Source: an uncultured bacterium (GTDB lineage Bacteria; Chloroflexota; Anaerolineae; JACIWP01). Taken from it: DNA of 15,654 bases. The stretch spans positions 1-15,654 of the forward strand of contig CAIQJD010000707.1 of the NCBI GenBank assembly GCA_903872005.1. The letters are read 5' to 3'. The translations under genes were made by a program, and so were the position numbers. Below are positions 1 to 7,587 of the stretch, in pieces; positions within the stretch are counted from its first letter, which is position 1; each line of letters begins with the position of its first letter. Under the pieces are notes generated by a model that saw only the letters and a program-made list of their open reading frames with translations, did not search any database and had not been told where the DNA came from.

Positions 1-23
1 CACGCTGCGAACGCGCTCTCTGA

Positions 24-46
24 CTGGGGCAGCCTGGCTGCCCCAG
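24..46 (-). terminator. GC-rich hairpin after the leftward operon
   Basis: CTGGGGCAG (24-32) and CTGCCCCAG (38-46) are perfect reverse complements with a 5-base loop. The hairpin lies about 15 bases past the stop codon of the last leftward gene. No T-run follows on the minus strand, so it is not a classical intrinsic terminator. It may protect the 3' end of the transcript or act with Rho. The stem is seen directly; the role is inferred. Confidence 0.4.
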
Positions 47-60
47 CGGCTTGGGTCATC

Positions 61-1572
61 CTATGCGCCCGTGGCTCCCACGAGCAGATCGAACTCGCCG
101 GCCTTGATGGGGGCCTGCCGGCCGGCGTCGCGTTGAATCAGCTTCACATGCGCCACGTTGGGGCCTTCTTTCAGCGGCGGCGCCCCCACCGCGGCCTGCC
201 ACACGCCGTAGCCATACGCCGGCTTCTCGACCGGATGCGCCTCTTGGAACAGCACGGCGTCCGACGCGATCTTCTGCCCGTTCAGTGTCACTTCCAGTTG
301 GTCGCCGGCGCCCAAATTCTTCGCCTTGAACTGGAACGCGGCCTTCGATTGCCTGAGCTTGCTGCCAAACAGGAAGGTATACGTCAGGTCATCGCCGACA
401 GCATCCAGCGGGAAGGGGGTGTACCCCTCTATCGTCCCCGGCGCGTAGCCCTCTGGCATGCCAAAGGAATAGTACTCCGTGGGCAGATACTTCAGCCGGC
501 GAGCGTAATAATAGTGCCTCGTTGCGGCCGGTATCTTATTCGGATCAATCCAATCGCGCAAATGAGGATAGTGACTGTCCCCGTAAATCCGCACATAGAG
601 ATTGTAGAACATGAAGCCTCTGGCCCCCTGGCTATAGGCGTTCTCCGCGAGGGCGCATATTTCCGGCGCGCCGAAAGTCGGGCGCACGTCGCCATAGGGT
701 AGGCGCTCCGCCTTTCTATCGGTTGGGTCCGGCGCCATGTCGGACATGGTCATGGGGTAGACTTTGCAGCCCGTGCCTTTGGTCGCGGCCATCCAGGGAT
801 CGTATGGCATGTTGTAATCCACATAGATCCACTCGCCCGGCGCGACGTATGAGAGTAAGCCCTCCTTGATCCAGGCCCGGACATCCAGCCCTTCTGCCTC
901 GCAGTAGTCTATGTCCCAGGGCAAGACGGCCGAAAGGGTCAGCGGTTTGCCGCGCTGCCGGCCGGCGGCGTCCAGCATGGCGCGCACACTGCGGACGAAC
1001 TGCGTCATGTATTTCGCCTTCTCGCGCTTCGGTTCCGAGAAGAATGGCGCAGACCGGCCGAAGTCAAGCTGCAGGCCATCTACGGGATAGCGGGCGACGA
1101 TCTCGCTGAGGATGCCCAGCCGGCGCTGGCGCACGGCCTCGACCGCGTAGTCCATCTGGCGCAGATCGCCCAGCTCGCGCCAGCCGCGATCGCCGGGAAT
1201 CTTGTATGTCGGCCAGACGCCGGTGTCCTTGCCCAGCGACCACGCCTGATGCTCACGCTCCCACGCGGTCCATGAGATGGGCGAACCGTGATGGTCATTG
1301 GCCCGGTAATTCGCCACGAAGGTGATGCCGGCGTCTTTGAGCGCCTTGACCACGACCCCGTAGGGATCCATGCCGGCATCGAGGAGCGCATCCATCGGCG
1401 TCCCACGCAGCGTCGTGCCGGCCGTGGAGATAAAATGGCACACATCGTTGTCGGCGGCGTCAATCGCATAGATGTCTGGGCGCGCCGCGATGATCGCATC
1501 GGCGATCTTAGTCAATTGGCCGGGTTCTGAAGTGGAGAGGATGTCGTCACAATCAACGGTGATGAGCAGCAT
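61..1572 (-). CDS. Cytoplasmic TIM-barrel glycoside-hydrolase-like protein (second of a tandem pair)
   Basis: A 503-residue protein with no signal peptide, so probably cytoplasmic. The N-terminal part reads as a TIM-barrel of the loose GHL10/family-10-glycosylhydrolase-like type: NYRANDHHG (88-96), YPVDGLQLDFGR (162-173, barrel-strand end with Asp170 and Arg173), APGEWIYVDYN (244-254) and GARGFMFYNLY (316-326). About residues 390-500 look like a beta-sandwich domain with alternating hydrophobic strands, as in accessory domains of such enzymes. It is collinear with the upstream gene product and roughly 60% identical by eye. The start ATG at 1572 lies one base after the upstream stop codon and is preceded by AGGAGG inside the tail of that gene, so the two are probably translationally coupled. 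Asp170, Glu247 and Asp252 are possible catalytic acids, but this is a guess. Hydrolytic activity and substrate are unknown; the fold assignment is moderately secure. Confidence 0.8.
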   Translation of the reverse strand: MLLITVDCDDILSTSEPGQLTKIADAIIAARPDIYAIDAADNDVCHFISTAGTTLRGTPMDALLDAGMDPYGVVVKALKDAGITFVANYRANDHHGSPISWTAWEREHQAWSLGKDTGVWPTYKIPGDRGWRELGDLRQMDYAVEAVRQRRLGILSEIVARYPVDGLQLDFGRSAPFFSEPKREKAKYMTQFVRSVRAMLDAAGRQRGKPLTLSAVLPWDIDYCEAEGLDVRAWIKEGLLSYVAPGEWIYVDYNMPYDPWMAATKGTGCKVYPMTMSDMAPDPTDRKAERLPYGDVRPTFGAPEICALAENAYSQGARGFMFYNLYVRIYGDSHYPHLRDWIDPNKIPAATRHYYYARRLKYLPTEYYSFGMPEGYAPGTIEGYTPFPLDAVGDDLTYTFLFGSKLRQSKAAFQFKAKNLGAGDQLEVTLNGQKIASDAVLFQEAHPVEKPAYGYGVWQAAVGAPPLKEGPNVAHVKLIQRDAGRQAPIKAGEFDLLVGATGA

Positions 1573-1573
1573 A

Positions 1574-3109
1574 TCAAACCTCCTGAGGATTCACCAGCAG
1601 TTCAAATTCACCCACTTGAATCGGCGCTATGCGGCCGGCATCGCGTTTGGTAAGCGTCACCTTCAGCACGTTTTCGCCCTGTCGCAACGGCGGCGCCCCC
1701 AGCGCGGCCTGCCAGAGCGCGTAACGGAATGCCGGTTGCGCCGACGGTTGGCAAGAATAGAAAGCCAAGTCGCCCGGCGCGATCTTCTGATCGTTCAGCC
1801 GGACTTCCACTTCATCGGCGTCTGCCAGGTCGCGCAACTTGCACTGAAATGCGGCCTGCGAAGTCCCCAGTTGGCTGCTGAACAGGAAAGCGTAGGTCAA
1901 ATGATCGCCGATCTCTTGCAGCGGATAGGGCGTGAAAGCCTCGATCTCGCCGGGCGCGTAGCCGTCCGGCAGACCGAAGGAATAGTGTTCTGTCGGAACG
2001 TACTTCAGCCGGCGAGCATAGAAATAGTGCCGCGTCATAGTAGGGATCTTCGCCGGATCAATCCAATCCCGCAGAAGCGGGTAGTAGTCTGTTCCGTAAC
2101 AGCGCGCGTACATATTGTAGAACATGATTCCGTCTGCGCCCTGATGATACGCGTTCTCTGCCAGGGCGCGGATCTTGGGCGGGTCAAAGTTCTGGAAGTC
2201 ATCGCTGAGCCAGAGCCGCTTGCCTTCATCAACCGCCGTCGTCGGATGGACGCTTGTAGCGAAGAATGTCCTGTCTTCGCCCAAGAAAAAAGGATAAAGT
2301 TTGCAGCCTGTGCCTTTGGTCAGCGCGTTCCAGCGCGCATAAGGTACGTTGTAGTCCACGTAAAACCACTCGCCGGGCGCAACGTACGTGAGCAAGCCTT
2401 CGTTAATCCAGCGTTTGACGTCCAGTCCTTCCTGGGCACAGAATTCAAGGTCCCAGGGCATGATGGCGCCTAGCATCATGCGCCGGCCGCGCGCCTGGCC
2501 GGCCGCATCCAGCAACGCCCGCACATCGCGCACGAATTGCGTCATATAGTGCGCTTTCTCGCGCTTCGGCTCCGAGAGGAACGGCGCGGTGCGCCCGAAG
2601 TCGAGCTGTAGGCCATCCACCGGATAACGTTCCAGCGCCTCGCGCAAGATCGCCAGCCGGCGTTGCCGCACGCCCTCGATGGCGTAGTCCATCTGGCGCA
2701 GGTCGCCGATCTCGCGCCAGGCCCGATCCCCCACCTTCTGGTAGGTCTTCCAGACGCCGGTGTCTTTGCCGAGAGACCACTCCTTGTGCTCGCGTTCCCA
2801 TGGGGTCCAGTAGGTGGGCAGACCGTGATGGTCGTTCATGCGGTAGTTGGGCGCAATGGGTACGCCGGCTTCCGTCAGTATCTTGACGAAGATGCCATAA
2901 GGGTCGAGGCCCTGGGCGAAGAGAGCATCGGCGGGAATCCCCGTGTTCTGCGTGGCCAAAGCGGAACGGTAGTTGCTGATATCGTTTCCTGCTACGTCCA
3001 TGGAATAGACGTCCGGCCGGGCCGACACGATCTGGTTGCACAGCTCGACTACCCGTGCATAGTCCTGGCTGAAGAGGATATCTTCGAAATCGTTCGTAAT
3101 CAACAACAT
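1574..3109 (-). CDS. Cytoplasmic TIM-barrel glycoside-hydrolase-like protein (first of a tandem pair)
   Basis: A 511-residue paralogue of the next gene downstream, with the same order of motifs: NYRMNDHHG (88-96), WEREHKEWSLGKDTGVW (104-120), YPVDGLQLDFGR (162-173), APGEWFYVDYN (244-254) and a FYNMY motif near 330-334. The two proteins align without gaps to about residue 270. This one then has extra residues within about 276-300, a variable loop near the barrel's C-terminal face that could alter substrate choice. It has no export signal. The ATG at 3109 has only a weak ribosome-binding site (GGGGG about 7 bases upstream) but opens with the same MLLIT as the paralogue, which supports the start. 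It follows the solute-binding gene across a 113-base gap that contains a 12-bp hairpin. A role in hydrolysing an imported glycan fragment is inferred from fold and context; no exact family is recognised. Confidence 0.8.
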   Translation of the reverse strand: MLLITNDFEDILFSQDYARVVELCNQIVSARPDVYSMDVAGNDISNYRSALATQNTGIPADALFAQGLDPYGIFVKILTEAGVPIAPNYRMNDHHGLPTYWTPWEREHKEWSLGKDTGVWKTYQKVGDRAWREIGDLRQMDYAIEGVRQRRLAILREALERYPVDGLQLDFGRTAPFLSEPKREKAHYMTQFVRDVRALLDAAGQARGRRMMLGAIMPWDLEFCAQEGLDVKRWINEGLLTYVAPGEWFYVDYNVPYARWNALTKGTGCKLYPFFLGEDRTFFATSVHPTTAVDEGKRLWLSDDFQNFDPPKIRALAENAYHQGADGIMFYNMYARCYGTDYYPLLRDWIDPAKIPTMTRHYFYARRLKYVPTEHYSFGLPDGYAPGEIEAFTPYPLQEIGDHLTYAFLFSSQLGTSQAAFQCKLRDLADADEVEVRLNDQKIAPGDLAFYSCQPSAQPAFRYALWQAALGAPPLRQGENVLKVTLTKRDAGRIAPIQVGEFELLVNPQEV

Positions 3110-3141
3110 CCTGGCGCCCCCAAAGATGTCTTGCCGGTGGC

Positions 3142-3182
3142 ATCCCGTCGGTCATCGGCCGGGGCGCGACGACCGACGGGAT
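3142..3182 (-). promoter_or_regulatory. Intercistronic 12-bp stem-loop after the solute-binding gene
   Basis: ATCCCGTCGGTC (3142-3153) and GACCGACGGGAT (3171-3182) are perfect reverse complements around a 17-base loop. The stem lies about 40 bases after the solute-binding stop codon and about 30 bases before the next start. No T-run follows. By analogy with hairpins between binding-protein and downstream genes in other transport operons, it may stabilise the upstream message or cause partial termination, giving more binding protein than enzyme. The stem is observed; the function is inferred. Confidence 0.55.
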
Positions 3183-3222
3183 ACACACTAACGTTCAAGA
3201 CGAGCTACTGTTTAGCGACCGC

Positions 3223-4953
3223 CTACTGAGCCATCCAGCACTTCTCAAGGCTCCAGTTGTTGCGCTGGTAGTAGTAGCTGGGGATGACGGTGCAGCCGCG
3301 GGTCTTCGTGCTGACCAGGCTGATATTGGTGTGGTCATACAGCAGCAACGCGAAGGGGTCCGCGCCCAGCGATTCCTGCAGCTTCCAGACCGTATCCTTG
3401 AGCTTCGCGTCGTCGGTCTCTTGGCCCACGCTCTTGAGAAGATCTCGTTCGTCCTTGTAGTTGGCGAAATCATAGTAGGGCGTGGAACTGAATTGGCCTT
3501 CGTAGCCGACCAGGCCGAACCAGGGCACCCAGTCGCCGGCTTGCAGCAGGTCCCACTCGAAGGGGGCCTTGTTGATCACGTTGTCGTAATCCGCGCCGGC
3601 CAGCTTGAACTCGACCTTCACGCCGACGGCCGCCAGGTTCTCTTGCATCAACAGGTGCATCGGCTCCCAGGTGGAGTTCATCGAATCCAGGGCAAAGATG
3701 ATCTTGTCGTTCGGATCCCAGCCGGCTTCTTTCAGCAGCTTTTTGGCCAGTTCGGGATCATACTTGATGTATTCAGCGCCCTTGGGGTTGATGCCCCACT
3801 TGCCGTCCAGGTAGGCGCGGGCGCCACGGGTCAGGCCGGCGGCCATGACTTCGTTGAACCGGGCGCCGTCAATGGCGTGCTGGAACGCTTGCCGGATGAG
3901 CGGGTTCTGGATGTGCTTGCGGCTCTCGTTGTACCAGTAGGCCACTGTGACGTTGGCCGGCGGCGAATAGGACTTCAGGTTGAGCTTGGCATTGGCAGCC
4001 AGACGCTTGGCGTCGGCCGCTGCAACGCTCGTCGCCCAGTCACACTGGCCGTCTTCGATGGCCACGGTCATGGCCGTCGCCTGGTCGGCGAAGGAGCGGT
4101 AGATCAGCTTGTCCAGCAGCGGCGCGCCGCGGAAGTAGTCCTTGTTCGCGCTGTAGACCACGTACTGGTCCTGGACATACTCTTCCACCTTGAAGGGGCC
4201 GGTGCCGATAGCCTTCTTCGTGGCGAAGTCGAGCTTCTCCAGCCCCGACACGCCGGCCGAATCAGGCCCCCACTGATCCTCGGGCACTTTGCCCAGGATG
4301 TGTTCGGGCATGACGACGTTCATCCAGCCGGCGATCTTGTGCAACGCGACGGTGCCATAGCTCCCCGTCATCTCGAAGATGACAGTGTAGTCGTCGGGCG
4401 CGGTGATGCCGGTGACGGTGGTGGCTTTCTTGTCGTGGAAGTCTTTGTAACCGACGATATAGTCCTTGAGATCGTCATAGCCGGTGTTGGTCATCACGGG
4501 ATGAGGAATCAGGCGGCCGTAGGTGAAGACCACGTCCTTGGACGTGAACTTCTCGCCATCGTGCCACTTGACATCCTTCCGCAGGGTGAAGATCACCTTG
4601 TTGCCATCGAACTTCCAGCTCTCGGCCAGCTCTGGCTCGTAGCCGGTCACGTCCTGGTTCAACTGCACCAGGCCATTGAAGACCGTGCGGCCGAGATAGA
4701 AGTGCTCGCTGCCGGCGTACTGCTTGAAGCCGGCCAGGTTGGCATAGCTGGTCTTCTGGGCGTAGCATACTTGCAGCGTGCCGCCCCGGTTCGCGGCCGG
4801 CGCCGCAGTAGGGGCGGTCGTGGCGGCGGCCTTCGTAGGAGCCGCGGTAGGCGCTGCCGGCGCCGTCGTCGGCGCCGCAGTGGGCGTCGCCGCGCAGGCG
4901 GTGAAGACGAGTACGAGAATCAACGCAATCGCGAAGAACTTCATGCGCTTCAT
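3223..4953 (-). CDS. Family-5 (oligopeptide/oligosaccharide type) ABC solute-binding lipoprotein
   Basis: A 576-residue extracytoplasmic binding protein of the SBP_bac_5 (DppA/OppA) family. The start is placed at the ATG at 4953, eight codons inside the longest frame, because AAGGAGAG stands about 6 bases upstream and the protein then begins with a lipoprotein signal: basic MKRMK, a hydrophobic core, and lipobox FTAC with Cys20 as the predicted lipidated residue. Residues 21-55 are an Ala/Pro/Thr linker. The binding domain starts at RGGTLQV; family hallmarks include YEPELAESW, VKWHDGEKFTSKDVVFTY and AIGTGPFKVEEY. Family members bind peptides, but also oligosaccharides or opines, so the ligand is open. 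No permease or ATPase lies in this leftward group; the DppBC pair on the other strand may serve it. About 156 bases separate it from the sialidase-like gene upstream. Family call secure, ligand unknown. Confidence 0.93.
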   Translation of the reverse strand: MKRMKFFAIALILVLVFTACAATPTAAPTTAPAAPTAAPTKAAATTAPTAAPAANRGGTLQVCYAQKTSYANLAGFKQYAGSEHFYLGRTVFNGLVQLNQDVTGYEPELAESWKFDGNKVIFTLRKDVKWHDGEKFTSKDVVFTYGRLIPHPVMTNTGYDDLKDYIVGYKDFHDKKATTVTGITAPDDYTVIFEMTGSYGTVALHKIAGWMNVVMPEHILGKVPEDQWGPDSAGVSGLEKLDFATKKAIGTGPFKVEEYVQDQYVVYSANKDYFRGAPLLDKLIYRSFADQATAMTVAIEDGQCDWATSVAAADAKRLAANAKLNLKSYSPPANVTVAYWYNESRKHIQNPLIRQAFQHAIDGARFNEVMAAGLTRGARAYLDGKWGINPKGAEYIKYDPELAKKLLKEAGWDPNDKIIFALDSMNSTWEPMHLLMQENLAAVGVKVEFKLAGADYDNVINKAPFEWDLLQAGDWVPWFGLVGYEGQFSSTPYYDFANYKDERDLLKSVGQETDDAKLKDTVWKLQESLGADPFALLLYDHTNISLVSTKTRGCTVIPSYYYQRNNWSLEKCWMAQ

Positions 4954-5109
4954 GGGTATCTCTCCTTCCCCATCCATCAGAAACGATTCACGATTCGATG
5001 CTTACTTTCACACAAGCGCCCGATGTCAGTGAGCCGTTGGTTTTGCGCGGCTCTCCATCACCCCCCTTCAGATGACTTCTTACGCCACAGTCCATTCTCT
5101 CGGTGAATG

Positions 5110-6351
5110 TTACGCCCGCTGCACTTCGATCTCCAACAGATAGATGCGCTCGCGTTCTTTCGTCTGGATCTGGTCGGGAGGAAATTGTACGATAGGATAC
5201 CATTTCAGGATGCGACTGCGGAACTCGGCATCCATGGGCACCGGCATCCAACCATAGGGAATGCGATCGTAGACTACCAGAAGCCGGCCGTTGGGCAGAG
5301 CCAGGAGCGAGGTGTAGCCGGTCGTCTGGAACGGGTCGTCCGGGTCGAATTGTGTGATGAGATTGTTCTCATGCGGACTATCCGCCGGAAGGACTCGCCC
5401 AAGACTGATGCGGTGCGGCGCCTCAACGGATGCGTTGTGGAAGTTGTGGAGGTCGAACACCTGCCACTCGTGGCCGCGCGGATCCGACGAGAAAGCCAGG
5501 GTCAGGCCGGGCCGGCCGGCTGACACGGCGATCACGCCATTGTCCAGCGTGACCATGCTGGGGCAGACGCTGCCGAGGGGGAGCCGATCTAGCTTGGACC
5601 AGGTCTTGCCGCCGTCGCTGCTGTAGGTGCGCGCGAGGCGTTGCATCGCTCCGACGCGGCCAACGCACATCAGATCGCCATTCGCCAGGCGCGTCATGCA
5701 TGCCTCATCGAAGCCCTCACGCGCGTCAGCGATAGCGTCGGGGCCGGCCACCGTCCCTTGGTAGCGCCAGGTGCGCCCGTAGTCGGTTGATAGGAGCGCC
5801 TCGGTCGTCGCGCGGCTATCGCCATCGTAGACACAGTAACCGGTGGTCACGTACGCGCCAGGCGAAATCTCGATTGCCGTACCGTGCAGCGCCATGCCCC
5901 CATGGCACCAGCGGCTCCAGATCGTCGCCGTACCTGCATCGCGGGGCAGTCCTTCCACGCGTGCGCCCCAAGGCTCGATGGTGAGCTTGCGTCCGCCTTC
6001 GTCGTAGCGCCAGTAGTGCAACACGAAATTTCGCTGCTGGCCGGGCGGGTCCGCTTGCATGTAGAAGCCGGGGCCGGCGATGCCGCCGCCCGGTGTGGGG
6101 ACGCGCGTTTTGCCGCCGGCGCCCATCGTGTCGTAGGCAAAGTCCCACGACTGCGCTCCGTCCCGGGAAATCAAGATCGCTTCCCCGCTGACCAGCGTCT
6201 CGCCGGAGTCCGGGTTGAGGCTGTGCGTCACCATGATCTCGCCTGAAGCGAATTGCATGATGTCGGGATACCAGCAGAAGCCGACGCTTTCGGCGACGAC
6301 GCGCGGCTTCCGCGCCAACAAACGCAATCCGGGCAATCGAATCTCGTCCAT
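5110..6351 (-). CDS. Sialidase-like Asp-box beta-propeller protein (leftward copy)
   Basis: A 413-residue protein of the sialidase/BNR-repeat superfamily, expected to fold as a six-bladed propeller. Four Asp boxes are visible: SRDGAQSW (62-69), STDYGRTW (188-195), SSDGGKTW (244-251) and a degenerate SSDPRGHEW (288-296). Strand motifs such as RLANGDLMCVGR (221-232) and LLALPNGRLLVVYDRIP (349-365) are typical of the fold. The start is set at the ATG at 6351 because AGGAGG lies 9 bases upstream; the longer frame adds 19 residues without homology character. There is no signal peptide, so it should act in the cytoplasm. No N-terminal FRIP/YRIP arginine motif of true sialidases is seen; YDRIP occurs only near the C terminus. 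Hydrolysis of sialic acid is therefore not supported, and it may be another glycosidase, a lyase or a binding protein. It follows the DeoR gene by 84 bases. Confidence 0.85.
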   Translation of the reverse strand: MDEIRLPGLRLLARKPRVVAESVGFCWYPDIMQFASGEIMVTHSLNPDSGETLVSGEAILISRDGAQSWDFAYDTMGAGGKTRVPTPGGGIAGPGFYMQADPPGQQRNFVLHYWRYDEGGRKLTIEPWGARVEGLPRDAGTATIWSRWCHGGMALHGTAIEISPGAYVTTGYCVYDGDSRATTEALLSTDYGRTWRYQGTVAGPDAIADAREGFDEACMTRLANGDLMCVGRVGAMQRLARTYSSDGGKTWSKLDRLPLGSVCPSMVTLDNGVIAVSAGRPGLTLAFSSDPRGHEWQVFDLHNFHNASVEAPHRISLGRVLPADSPHENNLITQFDPDDPFQTTGYTSLLALPNGRLLVVYDRIPYGWMPVPMDAEFRSRILKWYPIVQFPPDQIQTKERERIYLLEIEVQRA

Positions 6352-6435
6352 GATTCTGTACCTCCTCAGAAGACTTGCAACAGGAGAACACAGGGTTTGC
6401 GCCGGCATGTATCGCGCGCAACCGGGGGTGCGAAA

Positions 6436-7209
6436 TCACACCAACGTCACTTCAATGCCTCGCTCGCGCAGGGCGCTGACCATCTCGGCCGGCGCGGCGC
6501 TATCGGAGATGATGCGCTGTATCTGTTCGAGAGCGGCAAAGGTGAAAACCGAGACATCGCCCCATTTGCCGGCATCCATAATGCCAATGACTTCTCGACA
6601 CCGCTCCACAATGTAGTGCTTGAGATCCACTTCATGCTCGTTCACATCGGTCAGCCCTTCGCGCAGGCTCAGGCCCCAGGCCCCAAAGAACCCCTTCTGG
6701 ATGTTGTACTTGTCCAACATGCCCAGGCCATTTTGCCCCACCAACGAGCCTGAGGCGGCGCGCAGCGTGCCGCCGGGCAGGATGACCGTCACCTGCGGCG
6801 AGTCGAGGAACTCCAGCGCGACGAACAGCCCATTGGTGATGACTGTTAGCTCATGATACTCTCGGAGCTGGCGCGCGACGTACCAGGCGGTGGTGCTGGC
6901 ATCGAGGAAGACGCAGTCCCCTTCGCGGACGATGGATGCGGCGGCGACGGCGATGCGCTCCTTTTCGGCCACGCGCAGGCGCTGGCGAATCGCAAATCCC
7001 GGCTCGCGTTTGGCGACGGGGCGCATGATGGCTCCGCCGTGACTGCGGACGATGTGGCCGGCCTTTTCGAGCGCTTCCAGATCATTGCGGACAGTGACGA
7101 GCGAGACGCCGAACCGGGCGCTCAGGTCGGTGACCAGGACATGGTTTTGTTCCTGGATGAGAGAGAGGATCTGACTCTGCCGTTCTGGGAGAGAAAGCCG
7201 GGTGACCAT
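6436..7209 (-). CDS. DeoR-family transcriptional regulator
   Basis: A 257-residue DeoR-type repressor. The N-terminal winged helix-turn-helix spans about 8-60 (ILSLIQEQNHVLVTDLSARF, then VSLVTVRNDLEALEKAG and IVRSHGGA). The C-terminal DeoR sensor domain shows DAST (103-106), ITNG (124-127), PGGT (145-148) and TDVNEHEVDLK (187-197). Family members usually respond to phosphorylated sugars, which points to carbohydrate metabolism. It is the first gene of the leftward transcript, 32 bases downstream of the expected start of a near-consensus promoter, so it probably controls its own operon and may reach the divergent one. The ATG at 7209 has GGAG 9 bases upstream. No kinase that would make a sugar-phosphate effector is visible in the window. 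Family assignment is secure; effector and operator are not known. Confidence 0.93.
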   Translation of the reverse strand: MVTRLSLPERQSQILSLIQEQNHVLVTDLSARFGVSLVTVRNDLEALEKAGHIVRSHGGAIMRPVAKREPGFAIRQRLRVAEKERIAVAAASIVREGDCVFLDASTTAWYVARQLREYHELTVITNGLFVALEFLDSPQVTVILPGGTLRAASGSLVGQNGLGMLDKYNIQKGFFGAWGLSLREGLTDVNEHEVDLKHYIVERCREVIGIMDAGKWGDVSVFTFAALEQIQRIISDSAAPAEMVSALRERGIEVTLV

Positions 7210-7247
7210 GCTCAGGTACTCCGTTTGCTTTCGTATGACTGATTACT

Positions 7248-7276
7248 ACTATAACAGAATTTACGATTGCTGTCAA
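7248..7276 (-). promoter_or_regulatory. Sigma-70-type promoter of the leftward operon
   Basis: On the minus strand TTGACA (7276-7271) and TATAGT (7253-7248) are separated by exactly 17 bases. The -35 box is perfect and the -10 box has one mismatch to consensus. Transcription should begin near 7241, giving a leader of about 32 bases before the DeoR ATG at 7209. Directly upstream is an AT-rich tract that could serve as an UP element or operator. Confidence 0.85.
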
Positions 7277-7310
7277 TAGATTTTCGTTCTTGTTTTTGTT
7301 TTCTTTTGGT
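7277..7310 (-). promoter_or_regulatory. AT-rich tract upstream of the leftward promoter (operator or UP element)
   Basis: On the plus strand this stretch is almost pure T with spaced C and G: TTTTCGTTC, TTGTTTTTG, TTTTCTTTTGG. It stands out in GC-rich DNA. It lies immediately upstream of the leftward -35 box, where A-tracts on the minus strand could bind the polymerase alpha subunit. The spaced TTTTC/TTTTG units also recall the T-rich TTTCRTTT-type repeats bound by some DeoR-family repressors such as AgaR. Either reading is inference. Confidence 0.45.
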
Positions 7311-7497
7311 ATTGCAACCGCGCATCAAGAAAAGGAACGGGACGCCAGACAGCGTGTGTTTCACATTTGGGGAGACGGGCATCGGGGTTATCGTAGTCTG
7401 GCCCATTGGGGGCGTTGTTGGCGACTGGTCAGACGCGCGCCAGACTACCACGCGCCTGAAACGTGAAATATACCCCTCCCTGAGAAAAAATTAGCCC

Positions 7498-7526
7498 TTG
7501 ACAGGCGCGCCTATCGCGGTTATAAT
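7498..7526 (+). promoter_or_regulatory. Perfect-consensus sigma-70-type promoter of the rightward operon
   Basis: TTGACA (7498-7503) and TATAAT (7521-7526) are both perfect and spaced by 17 bases. An A-rich stretch (GAGAAAAAATTAG, 7482-7494) lies just upstream and may add strength. Transcription should start near 7533-7534, leaving a leader of about 54 bases before the ATG at 7588. So strong a core promoter for a catabolic operon suggests tight repression in the absence of substrate. Confidence 0.9.
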
Positions 7527-7532
7527 AGGCGC
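7507..7532. promoter_or_regulatory. Candidate operator overlapping the rightward -10 box
   Basis: GCGCCTAT (7507-7514) and ATAGGCGC (7525-7532) form a perfect 8-bp inverted repeat around 10 bases. The two half-sites are 18 bases centre to centre, about two helical turns, so a dimer could contact one face. The right half overlaps the -10 box and reaches the transcription start, so a bound protein would block polymerase. The local GntR or DeoR regulator are the obvious candidates; neither family's usual consensus is clearly matched. Confidence 0.55.
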
Positions 7533-7587
7533 AGTGGTCTGATAAGCTGATGACATGACCGAAGGCGCTTTTATCTGAGGAGGCAAC

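Larger units (their letters stand above)
7210..7587. promoter_or_regulatory. Divergent intergenic control region
   Basis: This 378-base gap separates the two outward-facing groups. It holds one strong promoter per direction (7248-7276 leftward, 7498-7526 rightward), a long AT-rich tract (7277-7310) and several inverted repeats, including GTAGTCTGGC (7393-7402) with GCCAGACTAC (7439-7448). The motif GTCTG or its complement recurs at 7346-7350, 7396-7400, 7430-7434, 7441-7445 and 7537-7541. Short open frames crossing this stretch have no ribosome-binding site or protein-like composition and are not called as genes. Confidence 0.8.

Noticed and set aside
5031..5053. Short inverted repeat GAGCCG/CGGCTC as a terminator after the leftward sialidase-like gene
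   Set aside because: The stem is only 6 bp with an 11-base loop and no T-run; stems of this kind are expected by chance in GC-rich DNA.
3331..5106. Long plus-strand open frame opposite the leftward solute-binding gene
   Set aside because: It is the antisense shadow of a clear lipoprotein gene; its composition (Arg/Gly/Val-rich, no domain pattern) is what reverse translation of GC-rich coding DNA gives. The same applies to the long minus-strand frame at 11770-13548 and others opposite real genes.
6392..6423. Bulged hairpin GGTT-GCGC/GCGCAACC between the DeoR and sialidase-like genes
   Set aside because: It needs a bulged base and a 13-base loop, and no T-run follows; the evidence is too weak to list as a site.
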